Of a stretch of 64,000 nucleotides of DNA, positions 19,609 through 30,785 are shown piece by piece. Position 1 is the stretch's first letter, and every line of letters starts with the position of its first letter. The notes under the pieces are model-generated. The model had not been told where the DNA came from. It saw only the letters and a list, made by a program, of their open reading frames with translations, and made no database searches. A program made the position numbers and the translations under genes. Source of the stretch: Micrococcales bacterium (GTDB lineage: Bacteria; Actinomycetota; Actinomycetes; Actinomycetales; Microbacteriaceae); assembly GCA_947452235.1 (NCBI GenBank), contig CANGBK010000003.1:18666-82665 (forward strand). The letters run 5' to 3'.

Positions 19609-20786
19609 TGTTTAACCGGTTCAACTACCAAGACGCGGTGTTGATCTTGAACTCTGGTCACGATGATGGTTGCCGGTTTTGTTCCCTTGAGGTTTAGCTC
19701 ACGCCTGAGTTGCTCAGGGGTGATATCTGCACCACGTTTTTTGATTTCAAGGGGACCAACATTTAGTTCTTTGAGATAAGCCTTTAGTTTCTTTCTATCG
19801 AAGGCCAATGAGTCTATTAGTTTGTATTTTTTGAGCCAAGGGGAGTCAACTGAATCTCCTGATAGATAAGCAATCTCGTTAGCTATAAGTTTCAGATTCA
19901 GTTGAAATGCAAGGTCACCTATGAGATGTGATCTGATGATGCTGTTATCCGGCTCATAGATGTATTCACCTAGTTCACCTAGTTCTGCATCGGTTCGAGC
20001 TTTATTTGCTGAAGTTAGCTCATGAAAACCATTGCTGGTTATCAATAGAGCAGCTCTAGAAACTTCAGTTCGTTTCACTTTGCCAAAATATAGAGCAACT
20101 TCAACTAGTTCACCGTCAACGGAAACCCAAACGGCTTCAGCATCGTCAGGGATAAGATCATGGTCCATACCTGGACCTAATTTAACTATGGTTGGTTTTT
20201 TTCTAGCGCTTTCAAGAACGAAGTCATAGTTCGGTGTGAAATCTATTGGATCGAACTTACGTTTGCGCTCATCCCGTCTAGCCGGGTCAAGGAAAAGACC
20301 ATCGTATTTATCTAAATCAAGTTTTGTGACATCTTCCTGTTCAACGGTGACATTAGAGAAGTTAGCTAGGTTATACGTTGCGATGGCGGCGGTTACTTCA
20401 TCCAGCTCAAAAGCTGAGACTAGTAAATCTAAGCTGGCTAAAGCTAGAGATTCTGCCCCTATCCCACAACCCAGATCAGCAATATGGGTAAGCCCTGAAG
20501 ATCTGAATCTTCCAGCGTGAATGGCCGCTACCTGCAATCTGGATGCTTGTTCCAAACCGGCTTGCGTGAAGAGCATGCTTTTAGCAAAATCACCGAACTT
20601 AGCTTCAGCTTTTCTTCTTAGTTTGACCTGGGTTAGAACATCACCTACGAGCTCTGGATTGTGACCTGCTTTACGCAGTTTCGCCACCAGCTTGACCACA
20701 TCGGTCTTAGAGTCGATTTCGCCAACAGAATCCAGCAAAGCTAGGCCCTCACGGCTGATTAGGTTTAGGAAAGATTGGCGGTCCAC
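19605..20786 (-). CDS. Class I SAM-dependent methyltransferase, THUMP-like C-terminal domain
   Basis: HIADLGCGIGAESLALASLDLLVSAFELDE SAM-binding motif; FLDPARRDE; C-term KKRGADITPEQLRRELNLKG. Confidence 0.8.
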   Translation of the reverse strand: MDRQSFLNLISREGLALLDSVGEIDSKTDVVKLVAKLRKAGHNPELVGDVLTQVKLRRKAEAKFGDFAKSMLFTQAGLEQASRLQVAAIHAGRFRSSGLTHIADLGCGIGAESLALASLDLLVSAFELDEVTAAIATYNLANFSNVTVEQEDVTKLDLDKYDGLFLDPARRDERKRKFDPIDFTPNYDFVLESARKKPTIVKLGPGMDHDLIPDDAEAVWVSVDGELVEVALYFGKVKRTEVSRAALLITSNGFHELTSANKARTDAELGELGEYIYEPDNSIIRSHLIGDLAFQLNLKLIANEIAYLSGDSVDSPWLKKYKLIDSLAFDRKKLKAYLKELNVGPLEIKKRGADITPEQLRRELNLKGTKPATIIVTRVQDQHRVLVVEPVKQ

Positions 20787-20810
20787 CCATCAACGCTAAC
20801 AGCCCAAGGG

Positions 20811-20837
20811 TTAGCACTCATGGCTTGAGAGTGCTAA
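20811..20837. promoter_or_regulatory. CIRCE element (HrcA operator)
   Basis: Perfect TTAGCACTC-N9-GAGTGCTAA. Confidence 0.97.
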
Positions 20838-20891
20838 TATGAAAGCACGTCAAAAGACGAAAATTCCCAAAACAAATAGAAGAGGTTCAAC

Positions 20892-21188
20892 GTGTCGGTT
20901 TCAATTAAGCCACTTGAAGATCGCATTGTTGTTCTGCCAGTTGAGGCAGAGCAGGTCACCGCTTCGGGTCTGGTAATTCCAGACACCGCTAAAGAGAAGC
21001 CTCAGGAAGCTGAAGTTATTGCTGTTGGCCCAGGCCGCATCGATGACAACGGTAACCGTGTTCCACTGGACATTGCTGTTGGCGACAGAGTTATCTTCTC
21101 TAAGTATGGTGGCACCGAGCTAAAGATGAATGGCAAGGAATACCTTGTCCTTTCAGCTCGAGACATCCTGGCTGTAATCGTTCGCTAG
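20892..21188 (+). CDS. groES: Co-chaperonin GroES
   Basis: [39 protein letters not shown] start. Confidence 0.97.
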   Translation: MSVSIKPLEDRIVVLPVEAEQVTASGLVIPDTAKEKPQEAEVIAVGPGRIDDNGNRVPLDIAVGDRVIFSKYGGTELKMNGKEYLVLSARDILAVIVR

Positions 21189-21211
21189 GTCACATTTCTA
21201 TAAACTCAAGT

Positions 21212-21240
21212 AAGCCCCGAGATTCTCGGGGCTTATCTGT
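21212..21240 (+). terminator. Rho-independent-like terminator after groES
   Basis: AAGCCCCGAG-ATT-CTCGGGGCTT hairpin, then ATCTGTTT. Confidence 0.8.
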
Positions 21241-21298
21241 TTAACTTGGGGTCATCTTGGCAATAGTATTTTTAGTAACTAACGGTTAGGTAGTTCCA

Positions 21299-22195
21299 AT
21301 GGCTGAAGAAGAGTTCAACAGCGACGACGTCGTTGCGGTGCCACTGCGCCACCCATGGCGTTGGGTCTTCGGTGGGGTTGCCTCGGCTCTATTACTGGGT
21401 TTCATATGGGCCATTTATTCAGCCAAATCAATTCAGCACGAGATAGTCGTGCAGTTCATGCTGGATCCTAGAATCCTTGAAGGTATGTTTGTCACCCTTT
21501 GGGTAACAGTGGTTTGTATGTTTATCGCCACTGTTCTAGCAACAATTTTGGCGATCATGAAGCTAAGCGAAAACCCACTGCAAAGATGGTTGGCAACAGG
21601 TTTCATTGAATTCTTCCGTGGAACACCTTTGCTGCTGCAAATCGTGTTCTGGGGTTACCTGGGAATTATCTTCCCAAACCTTTTTGTTGGTATTCCTTTT
21701 ACAGACATCATCTTCTTTAGCGGTCAGACCAGCCAACTGATTCCAGCGATCATGGCGGGTATCATCGCTCTTTCACTAAACGAAGCTGCCTACTCTGCGG
21801 AAATTGTTAGAGCGGGTATCTTGGCTGTTGATTCAGGTCAGGTTGAAGCTGCTAAGTCTTTAGGTATGTCTGGTGGATACACCATGAGAAGAATTGTTTT
21901 ACCTCAAGCCATGCGTGTAATCATCCCGCCTATGGGTAACGAATTTATTGGAATGTTAAAGAACACCTCGTTGTTGCAGGTAATCGCTGTTGCAGAGCTT
22001 TATACCCAGGCAAGCACCATATCTTCAGCTAACCTAGCTCAGATTGAATTGCTCATGGTTTCTGGTTTCTGGTATTTGGTTATGACGACTGTTCTCGGTT
22101 TCCCGCAAAGAGCTTTAGAGCGCAAGTACGGTAAAGGTTTTGCGGTTGTTGGTGCCAGAAGCGAAGGCAGAGCGTTTAAGGTGGGTAAGCGCTGA
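21299..22195 (+). CDS. Amino acid ABC transporter permease
   Basis: MetI-type; [14 protein letters not shown] and [30 protein letters not shown] motif. Confidence 0.93.
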   Translation: MAEEEFNSDDVVAVPLRHPWRWVFGGVASALLLGFIWAIYSAKSIQHEIVVQFMLDPRILEGMFVTLWVTVVCMFIATVLATILAIMKLSENPLQRWLATGFIEFFRGTPLLLQIVFWGYLGIIFPNLFVGIPFTDIIFFSGQTSQLIPAIMAGIIALSLNEAAYSAEIVRAGILAVDSGQVEAAKSLGMSGGYTMRRIVLPQAMRVIIPPMGNEFIGMLKNTSLLQVIAVAELYTQASTISSANLAQIELLMVSGFWYLVMTTVLGFPQRALERKYGKGFAVVGARSEGRAFKVGKR

Positions 22196-22959
22196 TGACT
22201 AATGTGATGGTTGACGCTCGTTCAGTTAGGAAGCGTTACGGATCTAACGAAGTTCTAAAAGGTATTAGCCTGACGGTTGAACAAGGTGAAGTGCTTTGTA
22301 TTATTGGTCCTTCAGGTTCAGGTAAGTCAACGTTCTTAAGATGCCTAAACCACCTCGAATCAATCAATGGTGGCCGCATCATCGTCAACGGTGAGCTCAT
22401 GGGTTATCGCCAAGTAGGCAATGTTTTGCACGAAATGAAACCTTCCGAGATTGCACGTCAAAGACAGTCAATCGGTATGGTTTTCCAGCGTTTCAACCTT
22501 TTCCCACACATGACTGCACTGCAGAATGTGATTGAAGCACCTATAGGAGTCTCTAAGGTTTCAGCTGCGGAAGCTAAGAAACTAGGCCAGGAGCTTTTAG
22601 CTCAGGTGGGCTTAGCCGAGAAAGCTGATCACTATCCTTCACAGTTATCTGGTGGCCAACAGCAACGTGTTGCTATTGCTAGAGCGTTGGCTATGAAACC
22701 AACTTTGATGCTTTTTGATGAACCGACCTCAGCTTTAGATCCAGAGCTGGTTGGAGATGTTTTAGATGTTATGAAAGGTCTAGCCAAGGCTGGAATGACT
22801 ATGATTGTTGTAACTCATGAGATGGGCTTCGCTCGTGAAGTTGCAGACAAAGTCGTCTTCATCGACAAGGGTCAAATTGTTGAGATGGGTACTCCGAAAG
22901 AGGTTCTAGATAAACCTCAAGAAGCGAGAACAAAAGCCTTCCTCAACAAAGTCCTTTAG
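22195..22959 (+). CDS. Amino acid ABC transporter ATP-binding protein
   Basis: [44 protein letters not shown]. Confidence 0.95.
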   Translation: MTNVMVDARSVRKRYGSNEVLKGISLTVEQGEVLCIIGPSGSGKSTFLRCLNHLESINGGRIIVNGELMGYRQVGNVLHEMKPSEIARQRQSIGMVFQRFNLFPHMTALQNVIEAPIGVSKVSAAEAKKLGQELLAQVGLAEKADHYPSQLSGGQQQRVAIARALAMKPTLMLFDEPTSALDPELVGDVLDVMKGLAKAGMTMIVVTHEMGFAREVADKVVFIDKGQIVEMGTPKEVLDKPQEARTKAFLNKVL

Positions 22960-22995
22960 ATAATGAAGCGAAATAACTAATGAGAGCGAGTAAAA

Positions 22996-23895
22996 ATGGC
23001 TAACAAGAAAATAGGTCTAGTTGCAGCTGTTGCAGCCGGATTACTACTATTGGCTGGATGTTCATCTTCAGTCAGCAACGGTGTAGACCAGTCAAAAGTT
23101 GACAAGGCTGCACAGGCACTTCTGCCAGCTAAGTACCTAGACAAGGGCATCAATGTTGCTAGCGACATTCCTTGGGAACCGTTCGAGTACAACGATGCAA
23201 GCGGCAAGCTAGTTGGTTTTGACGTTGAACTTGGTGCACTTATCGGTCAGAAGCTTGGTGTGAATGTTACATTCAACAAGCAGGCATTCGACAGCATCAT
23301 CCCATCTCTAGAAGCTGGAACTCACGACATCATCATCAGCGACATGAACGACACCATCGAGCGTCAGGCTAAGGTCGACTTCGTTGACTACCTAATCGCT
23401 GGTTCACAGATGATCGTAAACAAAGGCAACCCAGATAACATCAAGAGCGCAACCGACCTTTGTGGTAAGACCGCTATTGCTGAAAAGGGAACTTCACAGA
23501 TTGATCTTTACGCAACTATGAGCGCAACCTGTAAGACCAACGGTATGCAGGCAATCAACGTAATCACTCTGCCAGATGCACCAAGCGCATACAACGCGCT
23601 ACGTGCAAACAAGGGTGTTGCTGTCATGCTTGACGCTCAGGTAGCTGCTTCAGCTGCTAAGACTGCTGGTAACGGCGAGTACTTCGAGGTTGTTAACGAC
23701 CCAGCTGCCCCTCACGGTTACGGTACTGCTCTTGTGGGTATCGCAACTCTAAAGGCAGATAGCAAGCTACGCGATGCAATCCAGGCTGCACTAAAGTCTT
23801 TGATTGCTGACGGTCAGTATGCAACTCTGTTGGCTAACTACGACATGCAAACCTCGGGTATTGCTGACGCAACTATCAACGGAACCACTAACTAA
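22996..23895 (+). CDS. Amino acid ABC transporter substrate-binding lipoprotein
   Basis: Lipobox LLLLAGCSSS; NVASDIPWEPFEYNDASGKLVGFDVEL. Confidence 0.93.
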   Translation: MANKKIGLVAAVAAGLLLLAGCSSSVSNGVDQSKVDKAAQALLPAKYLDKGINVASDIPWEPFEYNDASGKLVGFDVELGALIGQKLGVNVTFNKQAFDSIIPSLEAGTHDIIISDMNDTIERQAKVDFVDYLIAGSQMIVNKGNPDNIKSATDLCGKTAIAEKGTSQIDLYATMSATCKTNGMQAINVITLPDAPSAYNALRANKGVAVMLDAQVAASAAKTAGNGEYFEVVNDPAAPHGYGTALVGIATLKADSKLRDAIQAALKSLIADGQYATLLANYDMQTSGIADATINGTTN

Positions 23896-23910
23896 TAGCT
23901 TCAAAAGATC

Positions 23911-23943
23911 ACGGGTCGGCTAATAACCGGCCCGTTTTCTTTT
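23911..23943 (+). terminator. Rho-independent terminator
   Basis: ACGGGTCGG-CTAATAA-CCGGCCCGT hairpin followed by TTTCTTTT. Confidence 0.85.
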
Positions 23944-23993
23944 AACTGGGGATAACTAAAACTTGGGATAGGCGTTTTGTTTATTCTCATGTC

Positions 23994-25100
23994 ATGTCTA
24001 AACGGATAGTTATTTCTTTTGTTGCAGTTTTATTAGGTGCCTTATTTGTTGGGGTTAGTTATGCCAAGCCTTTAGCTCCGACGATACGCATTGGTGTTTT
24101 GACCACTTCTTCCGGGCCACTTTATTTCGCGGGTGCAGTTCAGAAGGCGGCAACAAAACTAGCTGCAGAGGATCTCTTTGATGATGGGGTGAAAACTTCC
24201 TTGTTCTATGAAGAAATAGGCTCGGCAGATCCAAAGGCAGCACTTCGCAGACTAAAGGCAGACGATGTTGATGTTGTTATTGGACCTATTGATTCTGTCT
24301 CCACTAAAACAGTTCTTCAGGCGAATATCAAAGACCCGGTTTCAATAATCTCGGCTTCGCAGATAGCCGACGAGATAGATGGTTCGGTTGATGGAACCAA
24401 CTGGATTTTTCGAACAGCCACCACAATAAGCCAAGACAACAATGCTTTGGTTGAGCTTTTGGCTAGAGATAAGAAAAGTTCGGTGGCTCTAGTAACAGGA
24501 ACTGACAGCTATTCGTTAGCGGCTCGCAGAACCCTGGCTTTTGGCTTGACTTTTAGTGGAGTGAATAATCTCTCTTTGTTTTCGATGAATGAGCTCAAAG
24601 CGCTAAGGAAAACTAGGCCGGATGTTTTAGTAATTGCAACCATGGAGGAATCCGTTCCGTTTATGAACCAGATGGCTGACTGGGTCGATGGCGTAAAGAA
24701 GGTTTATTTGATTCCAGGAAACATGGCGAATTACTCAATGTTTCCATGGGTAGAAAATCTTGCAGGGGCTCAAGGCATAGCTCCGACTGACGCGGCCTCT
24801 TCTAGCTTCAGGTCTCGGCTAGCTTCTGCTATGGATAAGCCATATTTAGTGAATAGTTCAAATTCTCTAGTTTTTGCCTTGGGTAAGCGAATCTACGACT
24901 CGATCATGCTTGCTGGTGGTGCTTATCGATCGGGGGATAGTGCTTTGGGATTTAGGAATAGGTTGGCTCAGGCTAAGGCAGATAACAGGCTCCTTTTCAG
25001 CTCAGATGGCTACTACAGGGCTCAGAAATACACCATTTACCGCTACGGGTCTGGAGGCTTATTCGCCCCTGTGGGCATTTTCGAGAGAGATACCCCTTAG
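23994..25100 (+). CDS. Secreted periplasmic-binding-fold protein (branched-chain amino acid ABC SBP-like), orphan
   Basis: Signal peptide ...VGVSYAKP; IRIGVLTTSSGPLYFAGAVQKAATKLAAEDL typical of type I SBPs. Confidence 0.75.
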   Translation: MSKRIVISFVAVLLGALFVGVSYAKPLAPTIRIGVLTTSSGPLYFAGAVQKAATKLAAEDLFDDGVKTSLFYEEIGSADPKAALRRLKADDVDVVIGPIDSVSTKTVLQANIKDPVSIISASQIADEIDGSVDGTNWIFRTATTISQDNNALVELLARDKKSSVALVTGTDSYSLAARRTLAFGLTFSGVNNLSLFSMNELKALRKTRPDVLVIATMEESVPFMNQMADWVDGVKKVYLIPGNMANYSMFPWVENLAGAQGIAPTDAASSSFRSRLASAMDKPYLVNSSNSLVFALGKRIYDSIMLAGGAYRSGDSALGFRNRLAQAKADNRLLFSSDGYYRAQKYTIYRYGSGGLFAPVGIFERDTP

Positions 25101-25147
25101 CCAGAGGGCTTATGTTCGGGTAGAATTGCCTAATCGCATCTTTTTGA

Positions 25148-26665
<1,518 letters not shown>

Positions 26666-26676
26666 GAGATAACTGA

Positions 26677-27795
26677 ATGAGTGAGATCGAGATTGGTCGC
26701 GGTAAACGCGGTAACCGTAGCTGGGCTTTTGACGATGTTGCAGTAGTTCCTTCAAGAAGAACTCGTGACCCTAGAGATGTTTCAACCAGTTGGAACATCG
26801 ATGCATACAGTTTCTCTTTACCAGTTCTTGCTGCACCAATGGACTCTGTTGTTTCTCCTGACACAGCCATCGCTATCGGAAAACTCGGTGGTCTTGGTGT
26901 TCTTGACCTGGAAGGTCTTTGGACCAGATATGAATATCCAGCCAAACAATTGGATGAGATTGCAAAGCTTTCAGGATCAGAAGCTACCAAGCGTATGCAG
27001 CAGATTTACTCTGAGCCAATCAAGGCAGAGCTAATCAAAGAGCGTATTTCATACATCCGTAAATCTGGTGTGACTGTTGCTGGAGCCTTATCTCCCCAGA
27101 ACACTAAAGAGTATGCCAAAGCTGTTATTGCAGCTGGAGTTGATCTGTTTGTGATTCGTGGAACCACCGTGTCTGCTGAACACGTTTCTAAGACTCAAGA
27201 AGCTTTGAACCTAAAAGAGTTCATCTATGAATTAGATGTTCCGGTGATCGTTGGCGGCGCTGCCACATACACAGCAGCCCTTCACCTAATGAGAACCGGT
27301 GCTGCCGGTGTTCTAGTTGGCTTTGGTGGTGGAGCAGCGTCAACTACCCGTAAAGTGCTTGGTATTCATGCTCCGATGGCAACAGCTGTTGCTGATGTTG
27401 CTGGTGCTAGAAGAGATTACCTGGATGAATCTGGTGGCCGTTACGTTCACGTAATTGCCGATGGGGGACTCGGAACTTCAGGAGATATCGTCAAGGCTGT
27501 TGCCTGTGGTGCTGATGCAGTAATGCTTGGTTCTGTTCTTGCTCGTGCAACTGAAGCGCCAGGTCAGGGTTGGCACTGGGGTCCTGAGAGTTATAACCCT
27601 GAACTTGTTCGAGGTGAAAGAGTTCAAGTTGGAACTTCTGGTTCACTAGAGCAGATCTTGCAAGGGCCATCTAATGCAGCAGATGGCAGAACAAACTTGA
27701 TGGGTGCCCTTCGTAAAGCTATGGCAACAACCGGATACAGCGACCTTAAGGAATTCCAAAAGGTTGACACTGTTGTTGCTCCATATGATGCATAA
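26677..27795 (+). CDS. GuaB3 family IMP dehydrogenase-related protein
   Basis: EIGRGKRGNRSWAFDDVAVVPSRRTRDP; IMPDH fold without CBS domains, adjacent to guaB. Confidence 0.92.
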   Translation: MSEIEIGRGKRGNRSWAFDDVAVVPSRRTRDPRDVSTSWNIDAYSFSLPVLAAPMDSVVSPDTAIAIGKLGGLGVLDLEGLWTRYEYPAKQLDEIAKLSGSEATKRMQQIYSEPIKAELIKERISYIRKSGVTVAGALSPQNTKEYAKAVIAAGVDLFVIRGTTVSAEHVSKTQEALNLKEFIYELDVPVIVGGAATYTAALHLMRTGAAGVLVGFGGGAASTTRKVLGIHAPMATAVADVAGARRDYLDESGGRYVHVIADGGLGTSGDIVKAVACGADAVMLGSVLARATEAPGQGWHWGPESYNPELVRGERVQVGTSGSLEQILQGPSNAADGRTNLMGALRKAMATTGYSDLKEFQKVDTVVAPYDA

Positions 27796-27799
27796 CTAG

Positions 27800-28585
27800 A
27801 TGCTAAAACTTGCGCTAACAGTTAAGTGGATATCTGGGTTGATGCTCAGTTTGCTACTCGCAGTTGGATTTGCACTTTTAGCTCAGTGGCAGGTTGAAAG
27901 ATCTGTTGTTGCAAATTCAGATACCGTGAAATCCTTTGCGGTTGCAACAAACAAGCTAAGTAATGTTGCCAAACCTGGTAAGCCGTTCACTTTTAGTGAA
28001 CTAGAAACATCTGGTCAGATGGGTTTCCTAACTCAGGTTGAAACGAAAGCAGTTCTTTCACCTAGTGGTGCTGTTCTTGTTGAAAAGCGATTCCAAGAAA
28101 ATGGAACTGAAGGTTATTGGGTCCTTGTTCCAGCTAACACCTCCGAAGGAAATCTCTTTGTTGTTGTTGGATTCTCTAAGAGTCAAGTCTTAGCAAATGA
28201 GGCTCTAGAAAACATTGTGAAGCAACCAAAGGTGGCAGTAACGCTTGTTGGTAGGTATCTTCCCTCTGAAGCTCCGGTAGCTAAGAGTGCTGATGGAAAT
28301 TATGCTTCACTTTCAGTTGCGCAACTAATTAATGATGTTGCCTGGGGCTTCAAAGACACTAAGACCTATGCAGGGTTCCTAGCGGACACCACTAAGAACG
28401 TTTATGTAAAGAATGTTGGGTTAGATCAGCTAAAGATTGGACTTCCTAAGACTGATAGTCAGGTCAACTGGCTCTCCTCTTTCTATGCAATTGAGTGGAC
28501 CGTCTTCGCAGGTTTCGCTGTGTTTATGTGGTGGCGCTTGCTAGCCGATTCATACAGAAAGCAGCAGGAAGAGCTCCTCGCTTAG
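27800..28585 (+). CDS. SURF1 family protein
   Basis: N-term TM plus LLLAVGFALLAQWQVERSV; C-term TM, FYAIEWTVFAGFAVFMWWRLL. Confidence 0.8.
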   Translation: MLKLALTVKWISGLMLSLLLAVGFALLAQWQVERSVVANSDTVKSFAVATNKLSNVAKPGKPFTFSELETSGQMGFLTQVETKAVLSPSGAVLVEKRFQENGTEGYWVLVPANTSEGNLFVVVGFSKSQVLANEALENIVKQPKVAVTLVGRYLPSEAPVAKSADGNYASLSVAQLINDVAWGFKDTKTYAGFLADTTKNVYVKNVGLDQLKIGLPKTDSQVNWLSSFYAIEWTVFAGFAVFMWWRLLADSYRKQQEELLA

Positions 28586-28658
28586 TTCTTTAGAGCATGA
28601 ATCGCCTGTATTAGGGTTATTTTCCCTATTTTCCTAAAGATAACGATATTGGGATAAT

Positions 28659-28746
28659 TGCCTGTTTCTGCCTGTTTTTGCCTGATATCGCTGTTTTGTT
28701 CTGCTAACTTACCTAAAGAAGCGGTTTTGTCATGCCTTTCAGGCAT
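28659..28746. promoter_or_regulatory. Candidate DeoR-family operator array (phased TGCCTG half-sites plus inverted repeat)
   Basis: TGCCTG at 28659, 28669, 28679 (10-bp phasing); ATGCCT-TTC-AGGCAT at 28732-28746. Confidence 0.5.
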
Positions 28747-28779
28747 AAAACCACTTTGAACTTAGGAGACTACTTGATC

Positions 28780-29538
28780 ATGTTGGCAGAGGAACGCCGG
28801 ATGCAGTTGGCCGAATGGTCACGCGTTGAGGGCCGTATCGACGCCATTTCAGCCGCTAAACGCCTAGATTGCGCAGTTGAGACGGTTAGACGTGACCTTG
28901 AAGTTCTTCAAAGAAGAGGCATCGTTCGCCGTGTTCACGGTGGTGCCATCTCAACTGAGCGTTTAGCTAAAGAGTTCAATTTCACGGAGCGCAAGCAATC
29001 TAACCCTTCATCAAAGCGTGAAATAGCCAAAGTTGCCGCCAAATTCATTCCGGCTGCTGGCTGTGTTTTTGTTGATGGTGGAAGCACTACCGAGTATTTG
29101 GCAGAAGCGCTGAAGAATAAGCCAGACCTTTTGGTTGTAACAGCAAGTCTGAACCTTGCTTCTCAGATTGCTGGAACAGGAACTCCGGTAATCATGCTTG
29201 GAGGCCGTGTTCGAGGAACTTCACTTAGCGCTGTTGGTCAACAGGCAGCTAAAGAGCTTTCAGCGTTCCACGCTCAGGTTGCTTTCCTAGGAGCTAACGG
29301 AATCAGTTTGGATGCAGGGTTCACCACTGCAGATCAAGATGAAGCTTTGGTTAAGCGCATGATGATTGCCAATTCAACAGAAACAGTTCTACTTGCTGAT
29401 AACAGCAAGTTTGGCGCAGCCTATCCTTCAGTTTTTGCAAAATTCAATGAGGTTGACCGTGTGGTCACCGACATGAATGCACCACAAGAATATTTGGATG
29501 CATTCCAGGCAGCTGACACCGAGGCGGTGTTGGCATGA
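28780..29538 (+). CDS. DeoR/GlpR family transcriptional regulator
   Basis: ISAAKRLDCAVETVRRDLEVLQRRGIVRRVHGGA HTH. ATG 28780 preferred (AGGAG upstream); the track start at 28732 lies inside the inverted repeat. Confidence 0.9.
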   Translation: MLAEERRMQLAEWSRVEGRIDAISAAKRLDCAVETVRRDLEVLQRRGIVRRVHGGAISTERLAKEFNFTERKQSNPSSKREIAKVAAKFIPAAGCVFVDGGSTTEYLAEALKNKPDLLVVTASLNLASQIAGTGTPVIMLGGRVRGTSLSAVGQQAAKELSAFHAQVAFLGANGISLDAGFTTADQDEALVKRMMIANSTETVLLADNSKFGAAYPSVFAKFNEVDRVVTDMNAPQEYLDAFQAADTEAVLA

Positions 29539-29669
29539 GCCCAAAGATTTCAACTGCAGCAAGCAGATTGAGAAAGAGTTCTGTAACCGAGAAGGAGTTC
29601 TCTCCTTTCGAGACTCGGAAACAGAACGGTAGTACCCCTATCCCTAACATGACTGCTACAGAGAGGTAG
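29535..29669 (+). CDS. Possible 44-aa small ORF between the DeoR regulator and PTS IIC (ATGA overlap)
   Basis: MSPKISTAASRLRKSSVTEKEFSPFETRKQNGSTPIPNMTATER*; contains a long hairpin; coding status uncertain. Confidence 0.3.
   Translation: MSPKISTAASRLRKSSVTEKEFSPFETRKQNGSTPIPNMTATER
29579..29626 (+). promoter_or_regulatory. Long imperfect hairpin upstream of PTS IIC
   Basis: TTCTGT/ACAGAA, CCGAG/CTCGG, AAGGAG-TTCT-CTCCTT stacked with a 2x2 internal loop and a 6-nt bulge. Confidence 0.55.
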
Positions 29670-29676
29670 TTCATAA

Positions 29677-30777
29677 ATGAGTAACATAATCGCAGGAGAC
29701 GCCAACGCAACTGGCTGGCGCTCAGCAATGCAAAAGTTCGGTGGTTTCTTAGCCGGAATGGTGATCCCAAACATCGGTGCGTTCATCGCATGGGGTTTGT
29801 TGACCGCCCTATTCATCCCAACAGGTTGGCTTCCAAATGAAGATCTAGCCAAGCTTGTTGGTCCAATGATTCTAAACTTGCTTCCACTACTTATTGCTTA
29901 CACCGGTGGTCGTCTAGTTCACGGTCAGCGCGGTGCTGTTATTGGTGCCATCGCAGGTATCGGTGTAATCGTTGGTACTTCAATCCCAATGTTCCTAGGC
30001 GCAATGATTGTTGGTCCTTTGGCAGCATGGATCCTAAAGCAGGTTGACAAGGTCTTAGACCCAATCACTCCGGTTGGTTTCGAGATGCTAATTGGTAACT
30101 TCTCACTAGGTATCCTAGGTCTTGGCTCTGCTCTTGGTGCATACAAGGGTATTGGTCCAGTAGTTACTTGGATCTCAGACCGCCTAGGTGAAGTTGTTGC
30201 AAACTTGGTTTCAAGCCACTTGCTTCCACTTCTATCTGTGATCGTTGAACCAGCTAAGGTTCTTTTCTTGAACAACGCAATCAACCACGGTGTGCTTGCT
30301 CCTCTTGGAGTTCAGCAGGCTGCAGCTGAAGGCAAGTCAATCTTGTTCATGATCGAATCAAACCCTGGCCCAGGTCTAGGTATCTTGGTTGCATTCTGGT
30401 TGTTTGGTCCTAAGGTTCTTCGTGGATCAGTTCCAGGCGCAATCATCATCCACTTCCTTGGTGGTATCCACGAAATCTACTTCCCATACATCTTGATGCG
30501 CCCCGTAATGATCATTGCTGCAATTCTTGGTGGAGCTACAGGTGTTACAACCTTCATGCTTTTGGGTGCAGGTCTAGTTGCTACACCATCACCAGGTTCG
30601 ATCTTCGCTTACTTCGCTATGACCCCTAAGGACGGATACTTCCAGATGCTAGCCGGTGTATTGCTATCAGCTGTGGTTTCATTCCTAGTTGGTTCATTCT
30701 TGCTACGTCTTAGCAAGGCTGGAAGCGACGACCTAGAGGAAGCAACTGCTACTTCTAAGAAGCTCAAGAAGGGCTAA
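29677..30777 (+). CDS. PTS mannitol-type transporter subunit IIC
   Basis: MQKFGGFLAGMVIPNIGAFIAWGLLTALFIPTGWLPNE; NHGVLAPLG; GGIHEIYFPYILM, as in MtlA. Confidence 0.93.
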   Translation: MSNIIAGDANATGWRSAMQKFGGFLAGMVIPNIGAFIAWGLLTALFIPTGWLPNEDLAKLVGPMILNLLPLLIAYTGGRLVHGQRGAVIGAIAGIGVIVGTSIPMFLGAMIVGPLAAWILKQVDKVLDPITPVGFEMLIGNFSLGILGLGSALGAYKGIGPVVTWISDRLGEVVANLVSSHLLPLLSVIVEPAKVLFLNNAINHGVLAPLGVQQAAAEGKSILFMIESNPGPGLGILVAFWLFGPKVLRGSVPGAIIIHFLGGIHEIYFPYILMRPVMIIAAILGGATGVTTFMLLGAGLVATPSPGSIFAYFAMTPKDGYFQMLAGVLLSAVVSFLVGSFLLRLSKAGSDDLEEATATSKKLKKG

Positions 30778-30785
30778 ATAGGGTA

